A stretch of DNA of 64,000 bases from Methylopumilus universalis (GCF_006363895.1 NZ_CP040953.1), one strand, 5' to 3'; numbered from the stretch's first letter, positions 17,492 through 26,805 are shown. The notes: a model not told the origin generated them from the letters alone. Numbers and translations are program-made.

Positions 17492-18757
17492 TTGGATAAG
17501 TTAGTTATTCAAGGACAGTCCCCCCTTCACGGCGAGCTTGAAATATCAGGTGCTAAAAACGCAGCCTTACCTATACTTATTGCATCTCTTCTTACTGAAG
17601 ATACATTGTCGTTAACACATGTACCAGATCTTCAGGACGTTAATACAGCTAAGTCCTTGCTGAAGTATATGGGCGTTGATATCCAGGTTACAAAAGACAA
17701 AACCGAATTAACTGCAAAAGAAATTATTAATAAAAATGCACCTTATGAGCGAGTCAAAACAATGCGCGCTTCTATTCTTGTTTTAGGCCCTTTGCTTGCA
17801 AGATTTGGTGAGGCGCGAGTTTCATTGCCGGGAGGTTGCGCTATTGGATCTAGGCCTGTTGATATTCATATCAAAGGCTTACAAGCAATGGGCGCAAAAA
17901 TAGATATTCATAATGGCTATATTGAGGCTTCGACAAAACATTTACCGAAGACTAAGTTACAAGGCTGTAAATTTTATATGGATATTGTTACTGTTACAGG
18001 CACCGAGAATTTAATGATGGCTGCTTCATTAGCCGAAGGGATAACCGTTTTAGAGAATGCTGCTAAAGAACCTGAAGTTGTAGATCTTGGACAGTGTTTA
18101 AATAAAATGGGAGCCAAGATTCAAGGTTTAGGTACTGACGTGATTACAATTGAAGGCGTGGACTCAGTTCACAAAGCAAATCATGACGTGATATTTGATA
18201 GAATTGAGGCGGGCACATATTTAGCAGCCGTTGCAATGACAGGTGGCGAGGTACTTTTAAAAAATGTACAGCATAAATACTTAGATGCGATTACGCAAAA
18301 ATTAATAGAAACCGGCGTTAAAATTGAGTCATACGAAAATTCGATACGTATTAAAAGTGATGGAAAGTTAAAGGCGGTAAGTATAAGAACTGCACCTTAC
18401 CCTGCATTTCCTACAGATATGCAAGCGCAAATGATGGCATTAAATACTATTGCAGAAGGTGTATCAGAAGTTACCGAAACTATATTTGAAAATCGTTTTA
18501 TGCATGTGCAAGAGCTTATTCGCATGGGTGCACAAATCGATATTAGAGGAAATACGGCGATTATTCGAGGCAAGGAATATTTAGAAGGGGCTTCCGTGAT
18601 GGCAACAGATTTAAGGGCTTCCGCAAGCCTTGTTATTGCTAGTTTGGCAGCAAGAGGACAAACTACGATTGAGCGTATTTATCATCTTGATCGTGGGTAT
18701 GAAAAATTAGAGGATAAATTAAATCAACTAGGTGCCAATATTAAACGGATTCATTAA
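17492..18757 (+). CDS. murA: UDP-N-acetylglucosamine 1-carboxyvinyltransferase
   Basis: Catalyses the first committed step of peptidoglycan synthesis, transfer of enolpyruvate from PEP to UDP-GlcNAc in the cytoplasm. The catalytic cysteine, in LPGGCAIGSRP, is C116, so the protein should be fosfomycin-sensitive at this residue. The N-terminus GELEISGAKNAALPI and the end LDRGYEKLEDKLNQLGA are typical. The start is TTG one base after grxD; no ATG lies near the conserved N-terminus. It has 421 residues. Its stop is followed directly by hisG. Confidence 0.96.
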   Translation: MDKLVIQGQSPLHGELEISGAKNAALPILIASLLTEDTLSLTHVPDLQDVNTAKSLLKYMGVDIQVTKDKTELTAKEIINKNAPYERVKTMRASILVLGPLLARFGEARVSLPGGCAIGSRPVDIHIKGLQAMGAKIDIHNGYIEASTKHLPKTKLQGCKFYMDIVTVTGTENLMMAASLAEGITVLENAAKEPEVVDLGQCLNKMGAKIQGLGTDVITIEGVDSVHKANHDVIFDRIEAGTYLAAVAMTGGEVLLKNVQHKYLDAITQKLIETGVKIESYENSIRIKSDGKLKAVSIRTAPYPAFPTDMQAQMMALNTIAEGVSEVTETIFENRFMHVQELIRMGAQIDIRGNTAIIRGKEYLEGASVMATDLRASASLVIASLAARGQTTIERIYHLDRGYEKLEDKLNQLGANIKRIH

Positions 18758-18758
18758 G

Positions 18759-19400
18759 ATGAAAATTACAATCGCATTATCTAAAGGAAGAATATTTGAA
18801 CAAACCGTCCCTCTTTTGGAAAGACTAGGGATTACTTGTAATGAAAATCCTGAGACGTCAAGGAAGCTGATTTTAGATACTAATCAAAAAGATATAAAAC
18901 TGATTATTGTAAGAGCTACAGATGTACCAACTTACGTTGAATATGGCGCAGCTGATATTGGTATTACAGGTAAAGATATTCTTGATGAATATATAGGCGA
19001 AGGGCTATATCAACCAATTGATCTTAATATTGGACGTTGCAAAATGATGGTCGCAGCTAAACAAGATTTTGATTACGCAGGCGCTGTAAAAAAAGGCGTT
19101 CGTTTAAAGGTAGCAACAAAATATGTAAAAACCGCTAAAGAGCACTTTGCAAAAAAAGGCATGCATATCGATTTAATTAAACTTTATGGCTCAATGGAGC
19201 TAGCTCCACTTGTAGGACTTGCAGATGTCATTGTAGATTTAGTCAGCACAGGGAAAACGTTAAAAGCTAATAATCTCATAGCTGTTGAAGACATTTGCGA
19301 TATCAGTTCGCGACTAATTATTAACCAAGCATCTTTAAAATTAAAAAGAGAGCTATTGCAGCCTATTCTTGGCCAATTTGAAAAAGCTCTCAAAGCCTAA
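18759..19400 (+). CDS. hisG: ATP phosphoribosyltransferase catalytic subunit, short form
   Basis: First enzyme of histidine biosynthesis, joining ATP and PRPP. The ATG at 18759 (MKITIALSKGR) was chosen; an upstream in-frame start would overlap murA. At 213 residues this is the short form, which lacks the C-terminal regulatory domain and works as a complex with HisZ. No hisZ is visible in the window. The PRPP site DVIVDLVSTGKTLKANNL is present near residues 153-170. It opens the his operon one base after murA. Confidence 0.95.
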   Translation: MKITIALSKGRIFEQTVPLLERLGITCNENPETSRKLILDTNQKDIKLIIVRATDVPTYVEYGAADIGITGKDILDEYIGEGLYQPIDLNIGRCKMMVAAKQDFDYAGAVKKGVRLKVATKYVKTAKEHFAKKGMHIDLIKLYGSMELAPLVGLADVIVDLVSTGKTLKANNLIAVEDICDISSRLIINQASLKLKRELLQPILGQFEKALKA

Positions 19401-19408
19401 TCGTACCT

Positions 19409-20713
19409 ATGATTCAAATTAAAAAACTCAACACAGAAGATCCAAACTTTAAAGATCAGTTAAGTCAGCTCATTTTCTTTGAGGCTGAAGATAATATTCA
19501 AATCGAAAAGACGGTCATAGAAATTTTGAGTGATGTTAAAAAAAGAGGCGACGAAGCCGTGATTGAATATACTAAAAAATTTGATCATGTAGATTTTTCG
19601 CGCATGGCTGAGTTAGAAATTTCTAAAGAAGAACTAAGCTTGGCTTTGGAAAATTTACCTGCGGCATCGAGAGAGGCTCTTGAGGAGGCAGCTAAGAGAG
19701 TTTTTGAATATCACAAAAAACAGTTAATCAGTTCTTGGAGCTATACAGAAGACGATCAGACGTTACTTGGTCAAAAAGTTACATCATTAGACCGTGTAGG
19801 TTTATATGTTCCTGGAGGGAAAGCCGCATATCCTTCTTCAGTATTAATGAATGCAATTCCAGCAAAGGTTGCTGGGGTTCGGGAAATTATTATGGTGGTT
19901 CCATCTCCTCTTGGAGAAAGAAACCAATTGGTGTTAGCAGCTGCAGCCCTTGTAAAAGTTGATCGTGTATTTACAATTGGTGGCGCTCAAGCAATAGGCG
20001 CTTTAGCCTATGGCACGGAAACGATTCCTCAAGTCGACAAAATCGTAGGGCCGGGCAATGCTTATGTTGCAGAGGCTAAAAGAAGAGTTTTTGGTGTGGT
20101 TGGTATTGATATGATTGCAGGACCCTCAGAAATACTTATTATTGCAGATGAAAAATCTAATCCAGATTGGATTGCTATGGATTTATTTTCTCAGGCAGAA
20201 CATGATGAGCTCGCACAATCAATTTTAATTAGCCCAAGTGCTGCCTTTTTAGATCAGGTTCAAGAAAGTGTTAACAAGCTGATTGGAAGCATGCCTAGAA
20301 AAAATATTATTGAAACTTCTTTAAAAAATAGAGGTGCAATGATTAAAGTAAAAACATTAGAAGAAGCGGCAGAGATTTCAAATTTTATTTCACCCGAACA
20401 TTTGGAGCTTTCAGTAGATGATCCAGATCTGCTCGTTAATAGTATTAAACATGCCGGTGCTATTTTTATGGGAAGAAATACATGCGAAGCTGTAGGGGAC
20501 TATTGTGCTGGACCAAATCATGTATTACCTACATCAAGAACAGCAAGATTTTCTTCGCCACTTGGCGTTTATGATTTTCAAAAACGCTCAAGCTTAATTA
20601 AATTATCCAATCAAGGTGCACGTAAGCTTGGAAAAATTGCTTCAGTCTTGGCGCATGGCGAAGGACTTCAGGCGCATGCAAAATCTGCAGAGTATCGTAT
20701 AGATAATGAGTAA
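19409..20713 (+). CDS. hisD: histidinol dehydrogenase
   Basis: Zinc enzyme that oxidises L-histidinol to L-histidine in two NAD-dependent steps, the last reaction of the pathway. GPGNAYVAEAKRRVFG and IAGPSEILIIAD form the cofactor and signature region. QAEHDELAQ and HGEGLQAHAKSAEYR carry the conserved zinc and catalytic histidines. The 434-residue length is normal. It overlaps hisC by eight bases. Confidence 0.96.
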   Translation: MIQIKKLNTEDPNFKDQLSQLIFFEAEDNIQIEKTVIEILSDVKKRGDEAVIEYTKKFDHVDFSRMAELEISKEELSLALENLPAASREALEEAAKRVFEYHKKQLISSWSYTEDDQTLLGQKVTSLDRVGLYVPGGKAAYPSSVLMNAIPAKVAGVREIIMVVPSPLGERNQLVLAAAALVKVDRVFTIGGAQAIGALAYGTETIPQVDKIVGPGNAYVAEAKRRVFGVVGIDMIAGPSEILIIADEKSNPDWIAMDLFSQAEHDELAQSILISPSAAFLDQVQESVNKLIGSMPRKNIIETSLKNRGAMIKVKTLEEAAEISNFISPEHLELSVDDPDLLVNSIKHAGAIFMGRNTCEAVGDYCAGPNHVLPTSRTARFSSPLGVYDFQKRSSLIKLSNQGARKLGKIASVLAHGEGLQAHAKSAEYRIDNE

Positions 20714-21770
20714 ATTTTGGAGCAAGGTAGTTCATGGTTTAACACCATACGTTCCTGGCGAGCAACCCAAAATTAATAATCTTGTTAAGTTAAATACGAA
20801 CGAGAATCCTTATGGGCCAAGCCCAAAAGTTATTGCTGCAATTAAACAGTTTGCGGATGACACTTTAAGGTTATACCCAGACCCAAATTCAGAAGCACTT
20901 AAAACATCAATTGCAGATTATTTTAAAGTAAGGACTAATAATGTTTTTGTAGGCAATGGTTCGGATGAAGTTTTAGCCATTGCTTTTCAGGCACTTTTAA
21001 AACATAACGCACCTATTTTATTTCCTGATATTACTTATAGTTTTTACCCCGTTTACTGCAAGCTGTATGAAATTGACTTTAAGGTCATACCTCTGAATGA
21101 TGCATTTGAGATTGTATTAAATGATTATTTAATACCTAATGGAGGTATTATTTTTCCAAACCCAAATGCACCTACTGGCATTCCGATTACTTCAAATCAG
21201 ATTGAAAATTTCCTCAAAAAGAATAATAGTTCTGTAGTGATTGTAGATGAAGCTTATGTCGATTTTGGTACGGAATCTGTTATTCACCTTACAGAAAAAT
21301 ACAATAATTTATTAGTCACCCATTCATTTTCTAAATCGAGATCATTGGCAGGATTAAGACTCGGTTACGCTATAGGACATGCAGACCTTATTGAGGCTTT
21401 AATAAGAGTCAAAGATAGTTTTAACTCTTACCCGATAGATCGATTAGGATTAATTGCAGGCATCGAATCCTTCAAAGATGATTCATATTTTAAAAATATC
21501 TGCCAAAAAGTTATTCATACAAAATTAAATTTTATAGAAAAACTGACTAGCCTTAATTTTTCAGTACTTCCTTCAGGCGCTAATTTTATTTTTGCTAAAC
21601 ATACTAGTGTCGAGGGAAACATAATCGTAAGCAAACTAAGAGATCAAGGAATTGTGGTAAGGCGTTTTGATAATCCGATACGAATTTCTTCTTATATTCG
21701 ATTCACAATTGGTTCTGATGAAGAAATGGATTCATTGCTTAAAGCCTTAAAACTTATCCTAAGCGCATGA
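20706..21770 (+). CDS. hisC: histidinol-phosphate aminotransferase
   Basis: PLP-dependent transaminase (fold type I) that makes histidinol phosphate from imidazole acetol phosphate. The PLP lysine is in SFSKSRSLAGLRLGY. LNTNENPYGPSP at the N-terminus and PNPNAPTG are family marks. It has 354 residues and its start lies inside the end of hisD. A 65-base gap to hisB follows, the largest in the operon, which might hold an internal promoter although no clear -35/-10 pair was found. Confidence 0.95.
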   Translation: MSKFWSKVVHGLTPYVPGEQPKINNLVKLNTNENPYGPSPKVIAAIKQFADDTLRLYPDPNSEALKTSIADYFKVRTNNVFVGNGSDEVLAIAFQALLKHNAPILFPDITYSFYPVYCKLYEIDFKVIPLNDAFEIVLNDYLIPNGGIIFPNPNAPTGIPITSNQIENFLKKNNSSVVIVDEAYVDFGTESVIHLTEKYNNLLVTHSFSKSRSLAGLRLGYAIGHADLIEALIRVKDSFNSYPIDRLGLIAGIESFKDDSYFKNICQKVIHTKLNFIEKLTSLNFSVLPSGANFIFAKHTSVEGNIIVSKLRDQGIVVRRFDNPIRISSYIRFTIGSDEEMDSLLKALKLILSA

Positions 21771-21835
21771 AATAATTGATGTTAATTACATTTTTAATGA
21801 GTTAAAATATCTTATCTACTTTGAAGTAAAAAAAT

Positions 21836-22426
21836 ATGACAAGATCAGCATCCGTTTCAAGAAATACAAATGAAACTAAAATTGAGGTAAGTATTAATCT
21901 TGATGGTCAGGGGAGTGCAAAACTCAATACTGGCATTGGTTTCTTGGATCATATGTTGGACCAAGTAGCGCGTCATGGTATGTTTGATTTAGAAGTCACA
22001 GCAAAAGGCGATCTTCATATTGATGCACATCATACTGTTGAAGACGTTGGTATAGTTCTTGGACAGGCTTTCAATAAAGCAATCGGAGATAAAAAAGGCA
22101 TTACCAGATATGGTTCAGCCATTATCCCTTTAGATGAAGCTTTGTCTAGAGTTGTGCTTGATATCTCAGGTAGGCCCGGACTTGAATTTGATGTTGAATT
22201 TAAAAGAGCGGTTATAGGTGAATTTGACGTTGATTTAATACACGAATTTTTTCAAGGGTTCGTAAATCATGCAAATATCACGATGCACATCGACAATCTT
22301 AAAGGCGATAACTCACATCACCAGGCAGAAACAATATATAAGGCATTTGGAAGAGCCCTTAAAATGGCCGTTTGTATTGATCCAAAAATTTCTGGTATAA
22401 CCCCCTCAACCAAAGGTAGTCTATAA
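21836..22426 (+). CDS. hisB: imidazoleglycerol-phosphate dehydratase
   Basis: Manganese-dependent dehydratase of histidine synthesis. The two metal-binding motifs DAHHTVEDVG and SHHQAE are present, as is GFLDHMLDQVARHG. At 196 residues it is the monofunctional form; the histidinol-phosphatase domain fused to it in E. coli is absent, so the phosphatase must be encoded elsewhere. An ATG after a stretch of A residues starts it. Confidence 0.96.
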   Translation: MTRSASVSRNTNETKIEVSINLDGQGSAKLNTGIGFLDHMLDQVARHGMFDLEVTAKGDLHIDAHHTVEDVGIVLGQAFNKAIGDKKGITRYGSAIIPLDEALSRVVLDISGRPGLEFDVEFKRAVIGEFDVDLIHEFFQGFVNHANITMHIDNLKGDNSHHQAETIYKAFGRALKMAVCIDPKISGITPSTKGSL

Positions 22427-22448
22427 ACCTTTTTTCACCAAAATAATA

Positions 22449-23081
22449 ATGATCGCAATCATTGATTATGGAATGGGAAATTTAAAGTCAGTATTTAATG
22501 CCTTTAAACAAGTCTCGCCTGAAGCTGATATTAAAGTTACAAGTAATCCTGCTGATATTAAAAAAGCACATCACGTCGTTTTTCCTGGCCAAGGCGCTAT
22601 GCCTGATTGCATAAGAGAGCTTGATGAAAGAAATTTAAGATCCTCTGTTCTAGACGCGGCAAAAACAAAACCTTTTTTAGGAATATGCATTGGTTTGCAA
22701 ATGCTATTTGATAAAAGTGAAGAAGGTAATGTGGACGGTTTAGGATTGTTGAGCGGCACCATTAAGCGATTTAATAATGAAAATACAGCGGACGAAAGCG
22801 GTCATAAGTTAAAAATTCCTCATATGGGATGGAATGAAGTGTCACAAACAAATAATCATCCTTTATGGCAAAACATCAGTAATAACGATCGATTTTATTT
22901 TGTTCATAGTTATTATTTAGAGTCTAAAGATAAAAATATCGTGTCAGCTGAAACGTCATATGCGCAAAAATTTTGTTGTGCTATTGCTAAAGAAAATATT
23001 TTTGCAGTGCAATTTCATCCAGAAAAAAGTTCTACAGCTGGCTTACAGCTTATAAAAAACTTCGTTCAATGGTCAGTATAG
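22449..23081 (+). CDS. hisH: imidazole glycerol phosphate synthase, glutaminase subunit
   Basis: Class I glutamine amidotransferase that supplies ammonia to HisF. The nucleophile cysteine is in FLGICIGLQMLF, and the histidine and glutamate of the triad are in VQFHPEKS. IDYGMGNLKSV at the N-terminus is characteristic. It has 210 residues. It is separated from its partner hisF by hisA, the usual order in this group. Confidence 0.95.
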   Translation: MIAIIDYGMGNLKSVFNAFKQVSPEADIKVTSNPADIKKAHHVVFPGQGAMPDCIRELDERNLRSSVLDAAKTKPFLGICIGLQMLFDKSEEGNVDGLGLLSGTIKRFNNENTADESGHKLKIPHMGWNEVSQTNNHPLWQNISNNDRFYFVHSYYLESKDKNIVSAETSYAQKFCCAIAKENIFAVQFHPEKSSTAGLQLIKNFVQWSV

Positions 23082-23092
23082 GTTTTTAGTTT

Positions 23093-23833
23093 ATGTTAAT
23101 TATTCCAGCGATTGATTTAAAAGATGGTAAGTGCGTTAGGCTTAAGCAAGGCTTAATGGAAGAATCAACAATCTTTTCAGAAAACCCTGGACAGGTAGCA
23201 AAGCAATGGACAGACCTTGGCGCAAGAAGATTGCATCTGGTCGATCTAAATGGTGCTTTTGCAGGCAAACCAGTCAATGAATCGGCGATTAAAGCAATTG
23301 TAAAAGAAGTTGATGGTGCGATTCCAATTCAATTAGGCGGTGGCATTCGTAATCTCGATACCGTAGAAAAATACCTTAATAGCGGAGTTGACTACATCAT
23401 TATAGGAACAGCTGCGGTTAAAAATCCTGGTTTCCTTCATGAGGCCTGTTATGCATTTCCTGGGCAAATCATTGTGGGACTTGATGCAAAAGAAGGAGAA
23501 GTGGCCATTGATGGGTGGGCTAAATTAACTGGACACAATGTGATTGAACTTGCAAAAAAATTTGAAGGATATGGTGTTGAAGGAATCATCTATACAGATA
23601 TTGGACGTGATGGCATGTTAAATGGATTAAATATTGAGGCGACCGAAAAACTAGCTGAGGCGCTAACGATTCCTGTCATTGCCAGTGGTGGGGTGACCAA
23701 TCTAGAAGACATTAGAAATTTAAGTTCAATTGCCTATTCGGGTGTCATTGGAGCAATTACAGGCAGGGCCATATACGAGGGCACACTTGATTTTAAGGCA
23801 GCACAAGCACTCGCAGATGAGCTTATCAAGTAA
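23093..23833 (+). CDS. hisA: ProFAR isomerase
   Basis: A (beta/alpha)8 barrel that isomerises ProFAR to PRFAR. PAIDLKDGKCVRL carries the first catalytic aspartate and YTDIGRDGM the second. IQLGGGIR and IASGGV form the two phosphate sites, showing the half-barrel duplication shared with HisF. It has 246 residues; hisF starts at the base after its stop. Confidence 0.96.
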   Translation: MLIIPAIDLKDGKCVRLKQGLMEESTIFSENPGQVAKQWTDLGARRLHLVDLNGAFAGKPVNESAIKAIVKEVDGAIPIQLGGGIRNLDTVEKYLNSGVDYIIIGTAAVKNPGFLHEACYAFPGQIIVGLDAKEGEVAIDGWAKLTGHNVIELAKKFEGYGVEGIIYTDIGRDGMLNGLNIEATEKLAEALTIPVIASGGVTNLEDIRNLSSIAYSGVIGAITGRAIYEGTLDFKAAQALADELIK

Positions 23834-24604
23834 ATGTCGCTCGCAAAAAGAATTATTCCTTGTCTAGATGTGACTGATGGCAGAGTGGTTAAAGGTATTA
23901 ATTTTTTAGAATTAAAAGATGCAGGAGACCCCGTAGAGGTTGCAAAAAAATATAACGAACAAGGCGCCGATGAATTAACTTTTTTAGATATCACAGCAAG
24001 TTCAGATAATCGAGGTTTGATACTTCATATTATTGAAAAAGTTGCAAAAGAAGTTTTTATACCGCTGACTGTAGGAGGTGGTGTTCGAACTATAGAGGAT
24101 GTAAGAAATTTACTTAATGCAGGTGCTGACAAAGTCAGTATTAATACATCAGCAATTGTTAATCCAGATATTGTTTATCAAACTTCATCTCGTTTTGGTT
24201 CCCAGTGTATTGTTGTTGCAATAGATGCAAAGTTAACAGTCCAGGGAGATAAATCTTTTTGGCAAGTATTTACCCATGGAGGCAGAAATGCTACTGGGCT
24301 AGATGCAATTAAATGGGCTGCGAAAATGGCTTCATTAGGCGCAGGCGAATTATTAATTACGAGCATGGATCGAGACGGGACAAAAAAAGGGTTTGATCTC
24401 GAATTGATTAAGGCAATATCTGATAAAGTAGATGTGCCTATTATTGCTTCCGGAGGCGTTGGAGACCTTCAGCATCTTGTAGATGGTATAAAAATAGGTG
24501 GAGCTGATGCAGTCTTAGCAGCAAGTATATTTCACTTTGGAGAATATACAATCGATGAAGCAAAAGCATTTATGAAGTCTAATCACATAGAGATTCGTCA
24601 ATGA
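23834..24604 (+). CDS. hisF: imidazole glycerol phosphate synthase, cyclase subunit
   Basis: Barrel subunit that uses ammonia from HisH to make imidazole glycerol phosphate and AICAR. IIPCLDVTDGRVVKG holds the first catalytic aspartate and ITSMDRDGTKKG the second. LTVGGGVR and IASGGVGD are the phosphate sites. It has 256 residues. Its stop overlaps the hisI start by four bases. Confidence 0.96.
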   Translation: MSLAKRIIPCLDVTDGRVVKGINFLELKDAGDPVEVAKKYNEQGADELTFLDITASSDNRGLILHIIEKVAKEVFIPLTVGGGVRTIEDVRNLLNAGADKVSINTSAIVNPDIVYQTSSRFGSQCIVVAIDAKLTVQGDKSFWQVFTHGGRNATGLDAIKWAAKMASLGAGELLITSMDRDGTKKGFDLELIKAISDKVDVPIIASGGVGDLQHLVDGIKIGGADAVLAASIFHFGEYTIDEAKAFMKSNHIEIRQ

Positions 24605-24987
24605 GCTGGATACATTCAATTAAATGGGACTCTGATGGCCTTGTGCCGGTGATCGCTCAAGACTATAAAACAAATAAAGTTCTTATGTTTGCATGGATGA
24701 ACGAAGAAGCTTTGGAGCTCACACAAAAAAATAAAAAAGCCTTTTATTGGTCAAGATCTAGAAAAAAAATTTGGGAAAAAGGTGAGGAATCCGGGCACAC
24801 ACAAAATGTTCGTGAAATAAGACTTGATTGTGATGGCGATGTTATTTTGATTAAAATCGAGCAAGTTGAAAATATTGCTTGCCATACTGGACGTGAAACT
24901 TGTTTCTACCAAAAATTAGATGATAAAGGCATTTGGGTAACTGATCATGTCGTCATCAAAGAGCCTAAAGATATTTATAAAAAATAA
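24601..24987 (+). CDS. hisI: phosphoribosyl-AMP cyclohydrolase
   Basis: Zinc and magnesium enzyme that opens the purine ring of PR-AMP. MFAWMNEEAL and FYWSRSRKKIWEKGEESGH are the family core. The zinc cysteines lie in LDCDGD and in CHTGRETCFY. With 128 residues it is the monofunctional cyclohydrolase; the pyrophosphatase is a separate gene downstream, unlike the fused HisIE of enterobacteria. Confidence 0.95.
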   Translation: MSWIHSIKWDSDGLVPVIAQDYKTNKVLMFAWMNEEALELTQKNKKAFYWSRSRKKIWEKGEESGHTQNVREIRLDCDGDVILIKIEQVENIACHTGRETCFYQKLDDKGIWVTDHVVIKEPKDIYKK

Positions 24988-24992
24988 ATAAT

Positions 24993-25322
24993 ATGAATAC
25001 TATTTTAAAAAAGCTTACGGAAACACTCGAAGCTAGAAAAAAAGATGATCCGACTAAGTCATATACAGCTTCTTTGTATCGCGATGGATTAGAAGCTATT
25101 TTAAAAAAAGTAAATGAAGAGGCTTTCGAAACAATTATTGCCGCGCGCCAAGGAGATAATAAAGAGCTTATTCACGAAGTCGCCGATCTTTGGTTTCATA
25201 CCTTAGTATTAATGGCACATAAAAATTTAAGTGCAGAAGATATTTTGAATGAACTTGCAAAGAGAGAAGGCACTTCGGGTATTGAAGAGAAAGAAAATCG
25301 TTCAAAAAGCAAAATAATATGA
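24993..25322 (+). CDS. hisE: phosphoribosyl-ATP pyrophosphatase
   Basis: Converts PR-ATP to PR-AMP, the second step of the pathway. It is an all-alpha MazG-like fold with metal-binding acidic residues in KVNEEAFETIIAA and HEVADLWFHTLVLM. It has 109 residues. It overlaps the following HIT gene by four bases, so the operon continues past the last his gene. Confidence 0.93.
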   Translation: MNTILKKLTETLEARKKDDPTKSYTASLYRDGLEAILKKVNEEAFETIIAARQGDNKELIHEVADLWFHTLVLMAHKNLSAEDILNELAKREGTSGIEEKENRSKSKII

Positions 25323-25651
25323 CCTGCATTTTTTGTAAAATTATTGACGGTTCTATACCTAGCAAAAAAATATTTGAGAATGATGAGTTAATTGCTTTTC
25401 ATGATGTTCACCCCATTGATAAGGTGCATTTTCTTATAACACCCAAAAAACATATTGAAAATTTAATGGCCTGCAATGAATCTGATAAGGACATCATATC
25501 GAATATGCTTCTATTAGCGCCGAAGTTAGCAAAAGATTTGGGATTAAAAGGTTTTCGAACAATGATTAATTCTGGTGTCGAAGGCGGTCAAGAAGTTTTT
25601 CATATGCACTTTCATGTATATGGTGGAAGTTCAAAACTAGCAAAAATTTAA
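25319..25651 (+). CDS. hinT: HIT-family purine nucleoside phosphoramidase (HinT-like)
   Basis: A 110-residue histidine-triad hydrolase that cleaves AMP-lysine and similar phosphoramidates. The triad HMHFHV is near residues 97-102, preceded by the CIFCKIIDGSIPSKK N-terminus whose CxxC may bind zinc. It is coupled to hisE and followed by tatA, a placement common in betaproteobacteria. The physiological substrate is not known. Confidence 0.9.
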   Translation: MTCIFCKIIDGSIPSKKIFENDELIAFHDVHPIDKVHFLITPKKHIENLMACNESDKDIISNMLLLAPKLAKDLGLKGFRTMINSGVEGGQEVFHMHFHVYGGSSKLAKI

Positions 25652-25664
25652 TAAGGGAGTTTTT

Positions 25665-25862
25665 ATGGGCTTTTCAAGTATTACACATTGGCTAATAGTT
25701 TTATTAATTGTCTTCTTAATTTTCGGTACAAGTAAATTAAGAAATATTGGTAGCGACTTAGGCGCTGCCATTAAAAACTTTAAAGATGCTGCCAAGAATG
25801 AAAATACAACTAAAGTTAAAAAATCAATTCGAAGAACATCAAAAACAAGAGCCAGAAAATAA
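25665..25862 (+). CDS. tatA: twin-arginine translocase subunit TatA
   Basis: Pore-forming subunit of the Tat export system for folded proteins. One N-terminal membrane helix (about residues 6-20) is followed by the FGTSKLRNIGSDLGAAIKNFK hinge and amphipathic helix (its FGTSKLR hinge is diagnostic), then a short basic tail. At 65 residues it is shorter than E. coli TatA (89). A GGGAG ribosome-binding site precedes the ATG. It is the first of tatABC. Confidence 0.93.
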   Translation: MGFSSITHWLIVLLIVFLIFGTSKLRNIGSDLGAAIKNFKDAAKNENTTKVKKSIRRTSKTRARK

Positions 25863-25867
25863 GTTTA

Positions 25868-26092
25868 ATGTTTGATGTTTCATTCTCAGAATTAGTTGTT
25901 ATTTTTTTTGTGGCACTTATGGTCATCGGCCCAGAAAAGTTGCCTAAGGTAGCTAAAGTCCTAGGCAAGCTCACTGGAAGAGCCCAAAGCTATATTGGCA
26001 AACTTAAAGAAGAAATTGAGCGAGAAGAAAAGTTTAAAGAGCTTCAAAAAATCCAGCGTGAAATTAAAAAAAAGTCGATTAAATCTCGGTGA
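25868..26092 (+). CDS. tatB: twin-arginine translocase subunit TatB, short
   Basis: Receptor-complex partner of TatC. The MFDVSFSELVVI start, membrane helix and GPEKLPKVAKVLGK hinge are clear TatB features. A charged amphipathic helix makes up the rest. At 74 residues it is less than half of E. coli TatB (171), lacking the long variable C-terminal part. Its stop overlaps the GTG start of tatC (GTGA). The shortness fits genome streamlining, and the conserved regions are intact. Confidence 0.92.
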   Translation: MFDVSFSELVVIFFVALMVIGPEKLPKVAKVLGKLTGRAQSYIGKLKEEIEREEKFKELQKIQREIKKKSIKSR

Positions 26093-26805
26093 CTCACTTT
26101 AAACCTTTTATTCAGCAACTCATTGAATTAAGAAATACTCTTTTTAGGGCTGCGGTTAGTTTTATTATTATTTTTATATGTTTAAGTTTTTATGCAAATG
26201 ATATTTACAGTTTTTTTTCAGCGCCAATCATTGCTAAGTTAACGGATGGGAACAGGCTGGTCAGTACAGGTCTTACTTCAACTTTTTTAGTACCGCTTAA
26301 AATCACAGCTTTTGTTTCGTTTTTGCTTTCACTCCCTTTTATTTTTTATCAGTTTTGGCGTTTTATTTCTCCTGGACTTTATAAAAAAGAAAAAAAATTA
26401 ATTTTATTTTCATTTGTGAGTGGATTTGTATTGTTCTTTATAGGGATGGCCTTTGCTTACTACCTAATTTTCCCAATTGTATTTAATTTCTTTATTCTCA
26501 TGACGCCATCAAATGTAAGCTTGATGATAGATATTTCAAATTATTTAGATTTAATTTTATCCTTACTCATTTCATTTGGTTTGGCATTCGAAGTGCCTGT
26601 GATCATTCTTATATTAGTAACATTAGGATGGGTAAAGGTTAAAAAATTGGAAGAAGCAAGACCTTATATGATTGTTATTGCCTTTATCATTAGCGCTATT
26701 TTGACACCACCTGATGTTATCTCACAATTTTGCTTGGCTATTCCATTGTGTTTTTTATATGAATTGGGCTTATTTGCATCAAAACGAATCAACTTAAAGG
26801 CTTGA
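26089..26805 (+). CDS. tatC: twin-arginine translocase subunit TatC
   Basis: Polytopic core of the Tat translocase that recognises twin-arginine signals. It has 238 residues and six membrane helices. The N-terminal FIQQLIELRNTLFRA, the PFIFYQFWRFISPGLYKKEKK loop (key residues FxxPGL) and FGLAFEVPVIILIL are family marks. It starts with GTG overlapping tatB. The following petA, encoding a Rieske protein, is the nearest Tat substrate. Confidence 0.95.
   Translation: MTHFKPFIQQLIELRNTLFRAAVSFIIIFICLSFYANDIYSFFSAPIIAKLTDGNRLVSTGLTSTFLVPLKITAFVSFLLSLPFIFYQFWRFISPGLYKKEKKLILFSFVSGFVLFFIGMAFAYYLIFPIVFNFFILMTPSNVSLMIDISNYLDLILSLLISFGLAFEVPVIILILVTLGWVKVKKLEEARPYMIVIAFIISAILTPPDVISQFCLAIPLCFLYELGLFASKRINLKA

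Noticed and set aside
21771..21835. Promoter before hisB
   Set aside because: A TAAAAT-like box is present, but no -35 box at a proper distance was found.
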